DNA of 64,000 nucleotides from an uncultured Bradyrhizobium sp. (GCF_947648125.1 NZ_CANSMR010000004.1:124001-188000), one strand, 5' to 3'. Counted from the stretch's first letter, positions 27,890-36,242 are shown. Numbers and translations: made by a program. The notes: generated by a model not told the origin, from the sequence alone.

Positions 27890-28867
27890 TTGTCCGCTGA
27901 TCTTCTTGCGCGTTTTCGCGATCGCCTCCGGTTGCCGCTGATTGCCGCGCCGATGTTTCTGGTGTCGGGCGTCGAACTGGTGGTAGCTGCCTGCCGCAAT
28001 GGCGTGATCGGCTCGTTTCCGACGGTGAATTGCCGCGAGACGGAACAGCTTGATGCATGGCTCGGCGACATCGCGCGCCGCCTGCAAGCGCATACCGACG
28101 CAAGCGGAAGGGCGGCGGCGCCGATCTGTCCGAACCTGATCGTGCACCGCTCCAACACGCGGCTGGCGCAGGACCTCGTCGTGCTGTTGCGGCATAAGCC
28201 CGAGCTTGTGATCACCTCGGTCGGCTCGCCGGCGCCGGTGCTCGCACCTCTGCACGATGCCGGCGCGCTTGTTTTCGCCGACGTCGCCTCGATCCGTCAT
28301 GCCGAGCGCGCGGTCGCGGCCGGCGCCGACGGGCTCGTGCTGCTCACCGCGGGCGCCGGCGGGCAGACCGGCTGGCTCAATCCGTTCGTGTTCGTCCGCG
28401 CGGTGCGCGCATTCTTCGACGGCCCGATCGTGCTGGCCGGCGGCATCAGCGACGGTCACGCGCTGCGCGCCGCAGAGGCGCTCGGCTGCGATCTCGCCTA
28501 TATGGGCACCAAGTTCATCGCGACGCGCGAGAGCATGGCGGACGCGCGGTACAAGCAGATGCTGGTCGGCTCCACCGCCGACGACATCGTGCTCACGACG
28601 GCGTTCACCGGCTTGCAGACCAATATGCTGCGGCCCTCGATCGAGGCCGCCGGTCTCGACCCCGACAACCTGCCGGCGCGCGGCGCGATCGACATCGGCA
28701 AGGACATCGACATCGGCGCCCGCGAAAGCCGGCCGCAGCGCTGGCGCGACGTCTGGAGCGGCGGTCACTCCACCTCGGGGGTGACCGAGGTGCTTGGCGT
28801 CGACGACCTCGTGGCGCAGACCATGGCGGAGTACGAGGCGGCGAGTGCGCGGGTGCGGCTCGCCTGA
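27890..28867 (+). CDS. Nitronate monooxygenase family protein lacking the usual active-site His
   Basis: 325-aa FMN TIM-barrel protein, paralogue of 21703-22674. Landmarks are LPLIAAPMFLVSGVELVVAA, IVHRSNTRL and GCDLAYMGTKFIATRES. The GGHxG motif reads GAGGQTG, with Gln (Q159) at the position of the His seen in the paralogue (H158), so its chemistry may differ. TTG 27890 has AGGGA at 9 bp. Divergent from the acyl-CoA synthetase gene, hinting at a role in acyl-CoA or fatty-acid metabolism. Confidence 0.83.
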   Translation: MSADLLARFRDRLRLPLIAAPMFLVSGVELVVAACRNGVIGSFPTVNCRETEQLDAWLGDIARRLQAHTDASGRAAAPICPNLIVHRSNTRLAQDLVVLLRHKPELVITSVGSPAPVLAPLHDAGALVFADVASIRHAERAVAAGADGLVLLTAGAGGQTGWLNPFVFVRAVRAFFDGPIVLAGGISDGHALRAAEALGCDLAYMGTKFIATRESMADARYKQMLVGSTADDIVLTTAFTGLQTNMLRPSIEAAGLDPDNLPARGAIDIGKDIDIGARESRPQRWRDVWSGGHSTSGVTEVLGVDDLVAQTMAEYEAASARVRLA

Positions 28868-28982
28868 CCCATCAAGTCCCGCCTGTTCGCTTAACCCAGC
28901 ATTAACCATGCCAGTCCCAACTATGCGCCATGGGATGGTCCGCCAGCCGCGGCTGGCCGCCCGGCAGTAGTGGGAATGCGAC

Positions 28983-29225
28983 ATGGCTTTTGAGGCGCTC
29001 GCCAAGACCCCGGCATCGCTCGACGATCTCCGGACCCGCGTGTTCTACGCCCTGCAGCGGCACCCGCTGTGCCGTCAGGTCGAATTCGACATCGTCAGCA
29101 CGCCGCGCACCCGCCGCACCAACTGGACAGTCAGCCTGCACTCGGTCCAGCCCGGTGCCCTCTGGACGGCGCATGAGATCGTGGCCGACATCCAGGAAGC
29201 CTATGAGCTCGACGCCGCGGCCTGA
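28983..29225 (+). CDS. Small conserved-looking protein, function unknown
   Basis: 80-aa cytoplasmic protein without signal peptide or membrane segment. It reads as one mixed alpha/beta domain (TRVFYALQRHPLCRQVEFDIV, then TNWTVSLHSVQPGALW and an acidic helix). Strong third-position GC bias supports coding. ATG 28983 follows GTGGGAATG. I do not recognise the family. Confidence 0.65.
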   Translation: MAFEALAKTPASLDDLRTRVFYALQRHPLCRQVEFDIVSTPRTRRTNWTVSLHSVQPGALWTAHEIVADIQEAYELDAAA

Positions 29226-29333
29226 TTTTCGGGCCGTTTCGGGACGATTTCACCTATTTGGCGCTGTCACGGCACGGTAACGCCGCATTTCTCGCGCAGT
29301 TTGCGGCAACACCGGCCGGGAATGGAGTAGTTT

Positions 29334-30071
29334 TTGACCAGAGCCATCACCCTCGCCGCGCTGACCTGCCTCCTCCTCGCCGGCGCTGCGATAACAGCCA
29401 TTTTGGGCCGTGACAGCCTGCCGGCGGCGCAGGCCGACATTGGCCCCGTCGCCAATCGCGCCAGCAAGCAGGACAAGCTCGCGGTCACGACGCTCGCGAC
29501 GGCCGCCTTCGAGGTGCCGCAGCCTGCCGAGCCTGCCGCCAGTCCATCGCCGCTCCTGCTGCGGGCGCAAGCCGCGATCCCGGGCGCGACCGATACCGTG
29601 CGCCAGGCTTATGCCTCCGCCGAGCCTGCCGATCTCGGCCTGCCGAAGCTCAATGACCCCGTCGATGCGGCCCAGCTGCAGACCGCCGAGCCCGCCGCAC
29701 CTGCGCCGGCGGTCCCCGCCGTGCCGCCGAAGCCCAAGGCTGCCGCCAAGCCGGCGCCGCAGAAGACCTATGCGCTGCTCAGCGACGCGCAGATCGCCGG
29801 CATCAAGGACCGGCTGAAGCTGTCGTCATCGCAGGAGTATTACTGGCCGGCGGTCGAGACTGCGCTGCGCGCTGTCGCGCGTAAGATCCACGCCAAGCGC
29901 CAGGGCGATCCCGCTTCAGGAAGCATGCCGATCGATCCCGACTCCGAGGAAGTCCAGCAGCTGAAGTCGGCGGCGATGCCGCTGCTGTTCCAGCTCCGCG
30001 AGGATCAGAAGAACGAGGTCCGTTCGCTGGCGCGCCTGATCGGCCTCGAACGCGTCGCCTCGATGATCTGA
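29334..30071 (+). CDS. Exported Pro/Ala-rich protein with C-terminal helical domain
   Basis: 245-aa protein with an N-terminal signal or anchor (ITLAALTCLLLAGAAITAIL), a long Pro/Ala-rich linker (about residues 55-140) and a helical C-terminal domain (LLSDAQIAGIKDRLKLSSSQEYYWPAVETALRAVARKI) that recalls Spy/LTXXQ-type periplasmic proteins. Function unknown. TTG 29334 is the start, with GGAG upstream. Confidence 0.7.
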   Translation: MTRAITLAALTCLLLAGAAITAILGRDSLPAAQADIGPVANRASKQDKLAVTTLATAAFEVPQPAEPAASPSPLLLRAQAAIPGATDTVRQAYASAEPADLGLPKLNDPVDAAQLQTAEPAAPAPAVPAVPPKPKAAAKPAPQKTYALLSDAQIAGIKDRLKLSSSQEYYWPAVETALRAVARKIHAKRQGDPASGSMPIDPDSEEVQQLKSAAMPLLFQLREDQKNEVRSLARLIGLERVASMI

Positions 30072-30114
30072 GCGCAGGGGTCGGCCAGGCCGAACCTGCG
30101 GTCGACGAATCCAA

Positions 30115-30213
30115 AAGCGTTTTCGATCGAAGTGACGCCGGTTCGCGTGAAGAAAACGTGTCAAAGCAAAATTCTAGAGCTTCGGTCTGATTCAATCAGA
30201 ACCAGATGCTCTA
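30115..30213. repeat. Dispersed repeat, copy 3, ending in a hairpin over the TIR gene stop
   Basis: Same family as 5989-6082 and 11681-11781: AAAGCGTTTTCGATCGAAGTG, CCGGTTCGCGTGAAGAAAAC, then TCTAGAGC...GCTCTAG arms (about 30173-30213) around a GTCTGATTCAATCAGAAC hairpin. The leftward TIR gene ends in the last three bases. The hairpin may serve both convergent genes. Confidence 0.7.
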
Positions 30214-31635
30214 GTGCGCCTCCAGCGGACGCAGCTTGTCCACCTTGCCCTGGGTTTCGACGAGCAGTTGCTTCATGAAGTCCTTGTTGCGCTTGAGCCA
30301 GGGCTCCAGCGTCTGCCGTACGTCGCCCGGCGACTTCTTCTCGATGGCTTGCGCCAGCCGGGTCTGAAACGTCCCCCAATCCTTGTACATCTCCTTCAAG
30401 AGAGCATCGTCGGAGATGTTGGTCGTCGACTTGATGTCGCCGACGGTCTCGAGCTCGCGCATGTTGCCCTGTCGCAGGATTGAATCGAGGTTTTCCAGGC
30501 ATTCGTGGTAGCGCTGCAGCAGATCGTCCCATCGCTTGGCGCTGAAGTCATCGTCGAGGTCCTCGACTGCGTTGTAGAGCGGTTCGAGAAACGACCATCG
30601 GAAGCGTCGCGCGAGGCGCAGCAGGATCGACAGGAAGACGATGTCCTTCGGCATGTTCTGCGCCACCATCAGCCTTGGATCCTCGCTGAATGGCGGCATC
30701 GGCACGAAGATGATGACGACCGAGAACGGCGTGCTGTCGAGATATTCGAGCCGGGCGATGACCGGTTGATACAGCTTCAAATCGCGGAATATCGGACTGA
30801 GGACCTGCTCGCGGCTTCGCCGGCAGGCGATATCGACGTCGGCAAACGAGTTCGCGATGTAGCTCGTCAACTCGTCGAGCCAGGCGCCGCTGTCATACCG
30901 ATTCTGTGCGCTGAGCAGGTCCTCCCAGTCGAGATCAGCTGCATCAGGGCCGGACAGCAGCGTGGTGGTGGCGGGATCCGCCTCCAGCTTGGCATCGGTC
31001 AGGAATCCGCGCGCACGGTCCGAGGGCGGCAATGCCTTCAGCGCATCGGCCTTCTGCCGGAACGACAACTCGTCGCTGAACACGATGCGAAGCCGCAGGC
31101 GAAACAGCTCTTCGGGGCGAGTGATCTGCATGAACTGCGCGTGCAGGTCCTTTGCCGCCTCGTTGAAGTCGCGGGCGTGGTTGGCATTCAGTCGCGGCCT
31201 GAGTGGGGCGCTGCCGAAGGTCGGCTTCACGAACAGATCTTCGAGAAACCGCCGGACGTCGTCTTCGCCGATCCCGTAAAACTCGTTCTCCGCCAGCATC
31301 GGAAACGAGGGCGAGGTATCGACCGAGAACCACAGCACCTTTGACATGAGCTTCAACGCGCGCTTGTAGCCGTCGAACTGGGAAATCTCGGACGCGCACC
31401 ACGTCCAGTTATGTTCGGCATTGGTGTGGATGAAGATCAGGCAGTCGGCTTTCGCCGTGTTGTCGATCATCCATTGCCGCCATTCCGCGCCGCCGGGAAT
31501 TTCCTCGCAGACAAAGCATTCCACCGAACGCTGACCGTCCAGGCTGCTGAGATATTCGAGCCGCGCCTTCAAGAGACGCGCGAGAAATCTGTCTTCGGCG
31601 CGATGGCTGATAAAGACCGAGAAATCATTGGGCAT
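30211..31635 (-). CDS. TIR-domain protein, candidate NAD-cleaving sensor or effector
   Basis: 474-aa soluble protein. The first 130 residues are a TIR domain: VFISHRAEDRFLARLLKARL (strand A and first helix), VECFVCEEIPGGAEWRQWM (BB-loop region), ADCLIFIHTNAE, and NWTWCASEISQF with E83 at the position of the NADase catalytic Glu. The remaining roughly 330 residues are mostly helical and match nothing I know; a hydrophobic strand FSVVIIFVPMPPF lies near the middle. Many bacterial TIR proteins consume NAD+ or make cyclic-ADPR-type signals. It diverges from the patatin/SLOG/TPR row across 397 bp, which suggests one immune-like locus. ATG 31635 has GGAT at 8 bp. Confidence 0.85.
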   Translation of the reverse strand: MPNDFSVFISHRAEDRFLARLLKARLEYLSSLDGQRSVECFVCEEIPGGAEWRQWMIDNTAKADCLIFIHTNAEHNWTWCASEISQFDGYKRALKLMSKVLWFSVDTSPSFPMLAENEFYGIGEDDVRRFLEDLFVKPTFGSAPLRPRLNANHARDFNEAAKDLHAQFMQITRPEELFRLRLRIVFSDELSFRQKADALKALPPSDRARGFLTDAKLEADPATTTLLSGPDAADLDWEDLLSAQNRYDSGAWLDELTSYIANSFADVDIACRRSREQVLSPIFRDLKLYQPVIARLEYLDSTPFSVVIIFVPMPPFSEDPRLMVAQNMPKDIVFLSILLRLARRFRWSFLEPLYNAVEDLDDDFSAKRWDDLLQRYHECLENLDSILRQGNMRELETVGDIKSTTNISDDALLKEMYKDWGTFQTRLAQAIEKKSPGDVRQTLEPWLKRNKDFMKQLLVETQGKVDKLRPLEAH

Positions 31636-32032
31636 GGCAAAATCCGATCTGCATGAATTTTATGCGACGGCTGGCCGTGTCTCGTCGGCCGAATGCCGCG
31701 GCTGCACGTCCTGCCGCGGACCGAATGATAGCTCGTCTCTGAAATCTGCGATCGCCGGGCGGAAAAAAGAAAAACCGCCTGCCAGTGATTTATCTCACTA
31801 TACCTTAGGGTGTGCCATGTGCAAGATACCCAGGGAACCGGCGCGCGATCGTTGTCGTGCACCGGGTCGGACTGGCTAAAATTTTTCGAAACCCTGCCGA
31901 TGTGTCGATTTGAATGCATCGCTTCATTTCACGGCCTGGCGCCGCTCGCGCCGCGACGCACGACCAATTGAGCCTTCGGCCGTGATCGGTCGGCCGTATC
32001 GAGATCAGCAAAAGTCATAGTCGGGGGCAGTC
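31636..32032. other. Divergent intergenic region between TIR and patatin genes
   Basis: 397 bp with no convincing gene; an 83-codon rightward frame at 31628-31879 lacks coding character. The stretch is visibly richer in A/T than its surroundings, especially near 31760-31900. It must hold the promoters of both arms of the locus, but I cannot pick out firm boxes. Confidence 0.5.
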
Positions 32033-33172
32033 ATGCCGAAGACCAAGCAGCAGCATCTTGATCGTAACGCAGGACCGAAGCGGATATTGGCGCTCGACGG
32101 TGGCGGCATTCGCGGCATTCTGACGCTCGAATATCTGGCAGCAATTGAGACGCAGTTGCGCGAGCGGTACAAGAACAACGACCTGTTGCTGTGCGATTAT
32201 TTCGACCTGATCGGCGGCACCTCGACCGGATCGATCATCGCAGCCGGGCTTGCGTGCGGCATGACCGTGGACGCCCTGAAGAAGCTCTATCGCGGGATCG
32301 GCACCGACATCTTCCAGGAATCGTTCTGGCGGCGGGGGCTGCTGGCGCCGAAATTCAAGTCCGACGCCTTGCAGCGCGCGCTCGATGCGCAGCTTGGCGC
32401 CGATACCGTGATCGGCGGCGACCGCATCCGCACCGGCCTGATGATCATGACCAAGCGCCTTGATACCGGCAGTCCCTGGCCGCTGCATAACAATCCGGAC
32501 GCGGTCTTTGCCAAGCAGGACGGCGCGTTGCGGCTGACCGAGGTGGTGCGCGCCAGCACCGCGGCGCCAACCTATTTCAAACCCCAGGAGATCACGATCT
32601 CGGCGCGCAATGGCGACACGATCAACGGCGCCTTCGTCGACGGCGGCGTCAGCCCGTTCAACGATCCGGCCCTGCAACTCCTGATGCTCGCCGCACTCCA
32701 TGGCCATGGCTTTCGCTGGCCTACCGGCAAGGACAAGCTGCTGCTGATCTCGGCGGGTACCGGCGTATTCAAGGCGACATATTCGACCGACCAGATCGTC
32801 CACATGCCGGCGGCGGAGCAAGGTGTGCGCTCGCTGCAATCGCTCATGGACGATTGCACTCGGCACAATCACGGCATGCTGCAATGGCTGACCAATTGCC
32901 TGACGCCATGGCCGATCGATCGCGCGGTGACGAACATGATAGCGGACAGCCAGAACGGGCCGCAACTCGCGACCTATGCGCGCTACAACGTGCTGCTGGA
33001 AACGGCTTGGCTGAAGGAGAAGCTCCGCATCGAGCGGACGCCGGACGCGCTTGCGAAGGTCGCAGCGATGGACGACCCGAAGAACATGGACGAACTCGCC
33101 GCGATCGGACAACTCGCCGCGAAGGAGCAGGTCAGGCCGGAACATTTCCCGCCCGTCTTCGATCTCACGTGA
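32033..33172 (+). CDS. Patatin-like phospholipase
   Basis: 379-aa lipid acyl hydrolase. The oxyanion motif DGGGIRGI (residues 22-29), the nucleophile elbow G62-T-S64-T-G and the catalytic Asp of the DGG motif (D203) are all intact, so it should be active. No signal peptide. Patatin-family enzymes degrade membrane phospholipids as effectors in several defence systems (for example CapV in CBASS), though others serve in lipid turnover. It opens a rightward row with the SLOG-like and TPR genes. ATG 32033 has GGGGG upstream. Confidence 0.88.
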   Translation: MPKTKQQHLDRNAGPKRILALDGGGIRGILTLEYLAAIETQLRERYKNNDLLLCDYFDLIGGTSTGSIIAAGLACGMTVDALKKLYRGIGTDIFQESFWRRGLLAPKFKSDALQRALDAQLGADTVIGGDRIRTGLMIMTKRLDTGSPWPLHNNPDAVFAKQDGALRLTEVVRASTAAPTYFKPQEITISARNGDTINGAFVDGGVSPFNDPALQLLMLAALHGHGFRWPTGKDKLLLISAGTGVFKATYSTDQIVHMPAAEQGVRSLQSLMDDCTRHNHGMLQWLTNCLTPWPIDRAVTNMIADSQNGPQLATYARYNVLLETAWLKEKLRIERTPDALAKVAAMDDPKNMDELAAIGQLAAKEQVRPEHFPPVFDLT

Positions 33173-33283
33173 TGCCGCGGAGCGCGGCGTCCCGACACTC
33201 CGATCCCGTTTCGACAAGGAATTCGCCTTCAGTTAAGTTCGTCACCTGGACACAATGATCCAATCATGAGTCGAGGTGTCGCG

Positions 33284-33868
33284 ATGGCCACGGAACAAGA
33301 CGCCAAATCACCGAACACGGTGGTTCTCTTCAGCGGTCACATGATCGATGCGCCAGATCGAAAAACGCCACGCTTTCCGCCGGACAAGGAAGTTGTTGCG
33401 GCCGCTGCGATCGCCGACGCACTTGCGAAGATCGGCGTCACCAAAGGTGATCTCGCCATTTGCGGCGGCGCCTGCGGCGGCGATCTGCTGTTTGCGGAAG
33501 CCGCGCTCGCGCGGGGCATGCAGCTTGAAATCTATATTCCATTCGAGGAACCAACGTTCCTTGCCAACTCGGTCGATTTCGCCGGCGGCAACTGGCGCGC
33601 GCGCTATTTCGCGGCGAAGTCGAACGCGGCGCTCCATGTCATGCCGGACGAACTGGGTCCACTGCCGGACGGCCAAAACGCCTACGAGCGCGACAATCAA
33701 TGGATGCTGGAGCGGGCCGCGCGATTTGGCGCCGACAAGATCGCCTTCATCTGCCTGTGGAACGGCGAGGGCGGCGATGGCCCTGGCGGCGCCAAGCACC
33801 TGATGGAGGAAGCGGGGCGCAGGACGACGCGGCTTTTCTGGCTGGACACACGAAAATTATGGGACTGA
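33284..33868 (+). CDS. SLOG-like (LOG/DprA-type Rossmann) nucleotide-binding protein
   Basis: 194-aa protein. VVLFSGHMID forms the first strand, and ICGGACGGDLLFAEAALARG (about residues 59-78) resembles the glycine-rich phosphate-binding loop and helix of the SLOG superfamily, followed by LEIYIPFEEPTFL. In defence loci SLOG domains often bind NAD-derived signals such as cyclic ADPR. The C-terminal half (NQWMLERAARFGADKIAFIC) looks like another Rossmann layer. ATG 33284 has GAGG upstream; ATG 33266 would add six residues. It ends 12 bp before the TPR gene. Confidence 0.7.
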   Translation: MATEQDAKSPNTVVLFSGHMIDAPDRKTPRFPPDKEVVAAAAIADALAKIGVTKGDLAICGGACGGDLLFAEAALARGMQLEIYIPFEEPTFLANSVDFAGGNWRARYFAAKSNAALHVMPDELGPLPDGQNAYERDNQWMLERAARFGADKIAFICLWNGEGGDGPGGAKHLMEEAGRRTTRLFWLDTRKLWD

Positions 33869-33880
33869 AGGATTTGCAAG

Positions 33881-35221
33881 ATGCCATCGTGTTTCATGAT
33901 CATGCCTTACGGTCGCAAGCCGACCCAGGCTGAGGCCGGGCGCGGGCCGGCCGAGATCGATTTCAACGCGCTGTGGGATCGTTGTTATGTTCCAGTCATC
34001 AAGGCGCTCAAGTATGAGCCGGTGCGCGCTGATCAGGACACCAGCGCATTGATTATCAGCGAGATGCTGGAACGGCTCTACTTCGCCGATCTCGTGCTGG
34101 CCGACATGACGATCCCGAACGGCAATGTGTATTACGAGGTCGGTATTCGTCATGCATCGCAGGAGACAGGGTGTGTCCTGCTCGCGGCCGACTGGTCCAA
34201 GCCGCTGTTCGATGTCGCGCAGATGCGAACCGTTCGATATCCGCTTCCCGAGGGAGAGATCACCGAGGCAACTGCCACCGCTGTGCAGAGCGCGATCAAG
34301 GATCAAATCGAGGCGCGTCGTGACGGAGTTTCGCCGATGCACCAGTCGATCCCCGGCTATCCCTGCAAGGTCGATCCGGAGAAGGCGATAACCATGCGAG
34401 ATCAACTCGCCGAGCAAGCCGAATTCCAGACCAAAATCCGGGCAGTGCGCGCAGCACCGAAGGCCGAGCGCATGAAGCGCGCGCAGGCGTTGGTCGCCGC
34501 GGAGGGAAATCCACCCCTAAGCTACGCGAAGGCCCTCGCTTTGTTGCTGTTGTTGCGCGATTGCGTCGATACCAAAGCGGATTGGAACGCCCTGCTCGAC
34601 TACACCCGCGGGCTTCCCAAGCGCTTCGCGAACCAGCCGGAAGTGCAGGAAAATCGCGCATTCGCTGTGGCCCAGATAGGGGACGACGTTCGGGCCATCG
34701 CCGAAATCCAGACACTGATTGATCTTTCGGGACCGACACCGGAACGCTTTGGTCTGATGGGTGGTCGCTACAAGCGTCTCTTCAAGGCTCCGACAACCAG
34801 TCAATCTGAGCGCAAGGGAGCCCTTTCCAAGGCGATCGACTGCTATGAGCAGGGAATGGACCTTGATCTCAACGCCTATTATTGCTCCAGCAATCTGCCG
34901 CGACTCTATCGAACGCGGGGAAAGGCAGGTGATGAGGAGCGCGCGCAGACGACCCTTCGTGCAGTTATCGCCGCCTGCGAGCGCGCCAGACGGCTGCAGA
35001 TTGCCGACAGATGGTATCGCCCGACGCTGCTTGTTGCAGCATTTGACCTGGGCGAGGCCGACAAGGCTGACGACCTTGCCGAGGATGTGATTGCGGAAGG
35101 CAAGGCCAAATGGGAAGTCGATAGCGTGCTCGACGACCTCGAAACCACCGTTGCACAGGTCGTCGACCCCGCCAAGCGCGCGCGCTTGTCCGCCATCGTC
35201 GACAAGATCAAGACGGCCTGA
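33881..35221 (+). CDS. Rossmann-like N-terminal domain plus TPR-like (TRAFs-binding/DUF4071-type) protein
   Basis: 446-aa soluble protein. Residues 1-125 form a TIR- or deoxyribosyltransferase-like Rossmann domain with the diagnostic ADLVLADMTIPNGNVYYEVG (69-88) and IRHA, seen in conflict-system effectors and sensors. From about residue 200 the protein is a run of TPR-like helices (YAKALALLLLLRDCVDTKADW, AIDCYEQGMDLDLNAYYCSSN). The layout recalls the N-terminal region of animal ASK (MAP3K5-type) kinases and proteins annotated as TRAFs-binding domain; such scaffolds have been proposed to sense NAD-derived signals. ATG 33881 has AAGGA at about 8 bp. Confidence 0.72.
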   Translation: MPSCFMIMPYGRKPTQAEAGRGPAEIDFNALWDRCYVPVIKALKYEPVRADQDTSALIISEMLERLYFADLVLADMTIPNGNVYYEVGIRHASQETGCVLLAADWSKPLFDVAQMRTVRYPLPEGEITEATATAVQSAIKDQIEARRDGVSPMHQSIPGYPCKVDPEKAITMRDQLAEQAEFQTKIRAVRAAPKAERMKRAQALVAAEGNPPLSYAKALALLLLLRDCVDTKADWNALLDYTRGLPKRFANQPEVQENRAFAVAQIGDDVRAIAEIQTLIDLSGPTPERFGLMGGRYKRLFKAPTTSQSERKGALSKAIDCYEQGMDLDLNAYYCSSNLPRLYRTRGKAGDEERAQTTLRAVIAACERARRLQIADRWYRPTLLVAAFDLGEADKADDLAEDVIAEGKAKWEVDSVLDDLETTVAQVVDPAKRARLSAIVDKIKTA

Positions 35222-35245
35222 TCGCGCGCTTCGCCAGCATCAACC

Positions 35246-35542
35246 TCAGCCGAGCCGCATCGACAGCTCGACGTCTTCGCCGAACGGCACCGACAAGTAG
35301 CCGTTCGCCGGCGAGCGCACCCGCGCCAGATAGTCGGGGCTGTAATCGGCATTGTCGGCGACGACGAAGGCGCCCGGCTTCAGGCGGTTCTCCACGAGAT
35401 CGAGGATGTCGGGGTAGAGCGCCTTGGCGCCGTCGAGCAGCACGAGATCGATCGTATCGGGCAGATCGGCGCGCAGCGTCTTGAGCGCGTCGCCCTCGCG
35501 GATCTCGACCAGGTCGTCGAGGTCGCCGGCTGCGAGATTGTC
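35246..35542 (-). pseudogene. O-methyltransferase, 5' end deleted
   Basis: Only the C-terminal part of a class I SAM-dependent O-methyltransferase remains, about 99 residues: DLVEIREGDALKTL, TIDLVLLDGAKALYP (conserved Asp), FVVADNADYSPDYLARVR and GYLSVPFGEDVELSMRLG to the stop. The SAM-binding N-terminus is missing. Upstream of DNLAAG, near 35540, the frame turns into the antisense of the TetR remnant. Confidence 0.75.
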
Positions 35543-35896
35543 CCGGGTGCGAACAAGGCGTCGATCCTGTTCCGGCTGCGGAGCGATGAGTGGCGGGCGA
35601 ACTCCAGCCTGCTGCGCGACATTCTCGCCGACCGCACGCGGCCGCCACTGGAGCGGTTGCGTGTGCTGGTGCACGCCTTCATCCGCTCCGAATGCGAGGA
35701 GGCCGCGGTGCGCGAGGCGTTGCCGAAGGCATCCGACGCGGTCCGCGCGACGGCCGGCGATCTGATCACGACCACGATGAGCACGGTGGGCAAGGATTTT
35801 TCAGAAAGCCCGCGAAGTCCGGCCGAGATCGAGAGCTACGCCGACGCGATGGCCGACATGTTCTGCGCGTATCTCAGGAGCCTCGGAAAGCGCTGA
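35543..35896 (+). pseudogene. TetR-family regulator, 5' end deleted
   Basis: The frame reads GANKASILFRLRSDEWR, then ERLRVLVHAFIRSECEEAAV and AIESYADAMADMFCAYLR-like sequence to the TGA. This fits the end of the TetR HTH (GANKASI) plus the ligand-binding domain. The N-terminus and start codon are gone, cut at about 35543 where the truncated O-methyltransferase begins on the other strand. Confidence 0.7.
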
Positions 35897-36242
35897 AGCG
35901 CGCACCGTCGATCCGGCCGTCGTTCACGTGTAGTGCTTGGCGACGAGCAGAAACCCGAGCACGCCGCCGGTCACAGCGAAAACGGCCGCGCCATTGCAGA
36001 AACTCATGTAAGCGGCGGACCAATATGGAGCAGTCCGTGAGGCTGTCGCAACTTTCTTCGGTTTCCGAGCCAAGCCGATGCATTCCTGAAAAAGGCGCCG
36101 CCACCAGGTCAACGCAGGTGACGGCGCCCGTCTGAGGGCTTCAGGGCGAAACCCCGCCTGAACGTAAGCCGCGATGATGAACGGTTCGTATACCGCTGAA
36201 CGTCGCCGGCTTGCATGCTGGCAGAGGCGTTCGAGAGTTCCC
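35897..36242. other. Gap with one possible tiny membrane peptide
   Basis: 346 bp without a firm gene. A leftward 27-codon frame (36007 to 35924; MSFCNGAAVFAVTGGVLGFLL) could encode a one-helix membrane peptide, but it has no Shine-Dalgarno. Nothing else stands out. Confidence 0.3.

Noticed and set aside
26240-29005. Leftward frame of 921 codons covering the acyl-CoA synthetase and the whole divergent NMO gene in antisense
   Set aside because: Only the part from 27802 has synthetase sequence and a Shine-Dalgarno; the rest mirrors the codon bias of the opposite gene.
31628-31879. 83-codon rightward frame between TIR and patatin genes
   Set aside because: Overlaps the TIR start, Cys/Ser-rich, no Shine-Dalgarno and no third-position bias.
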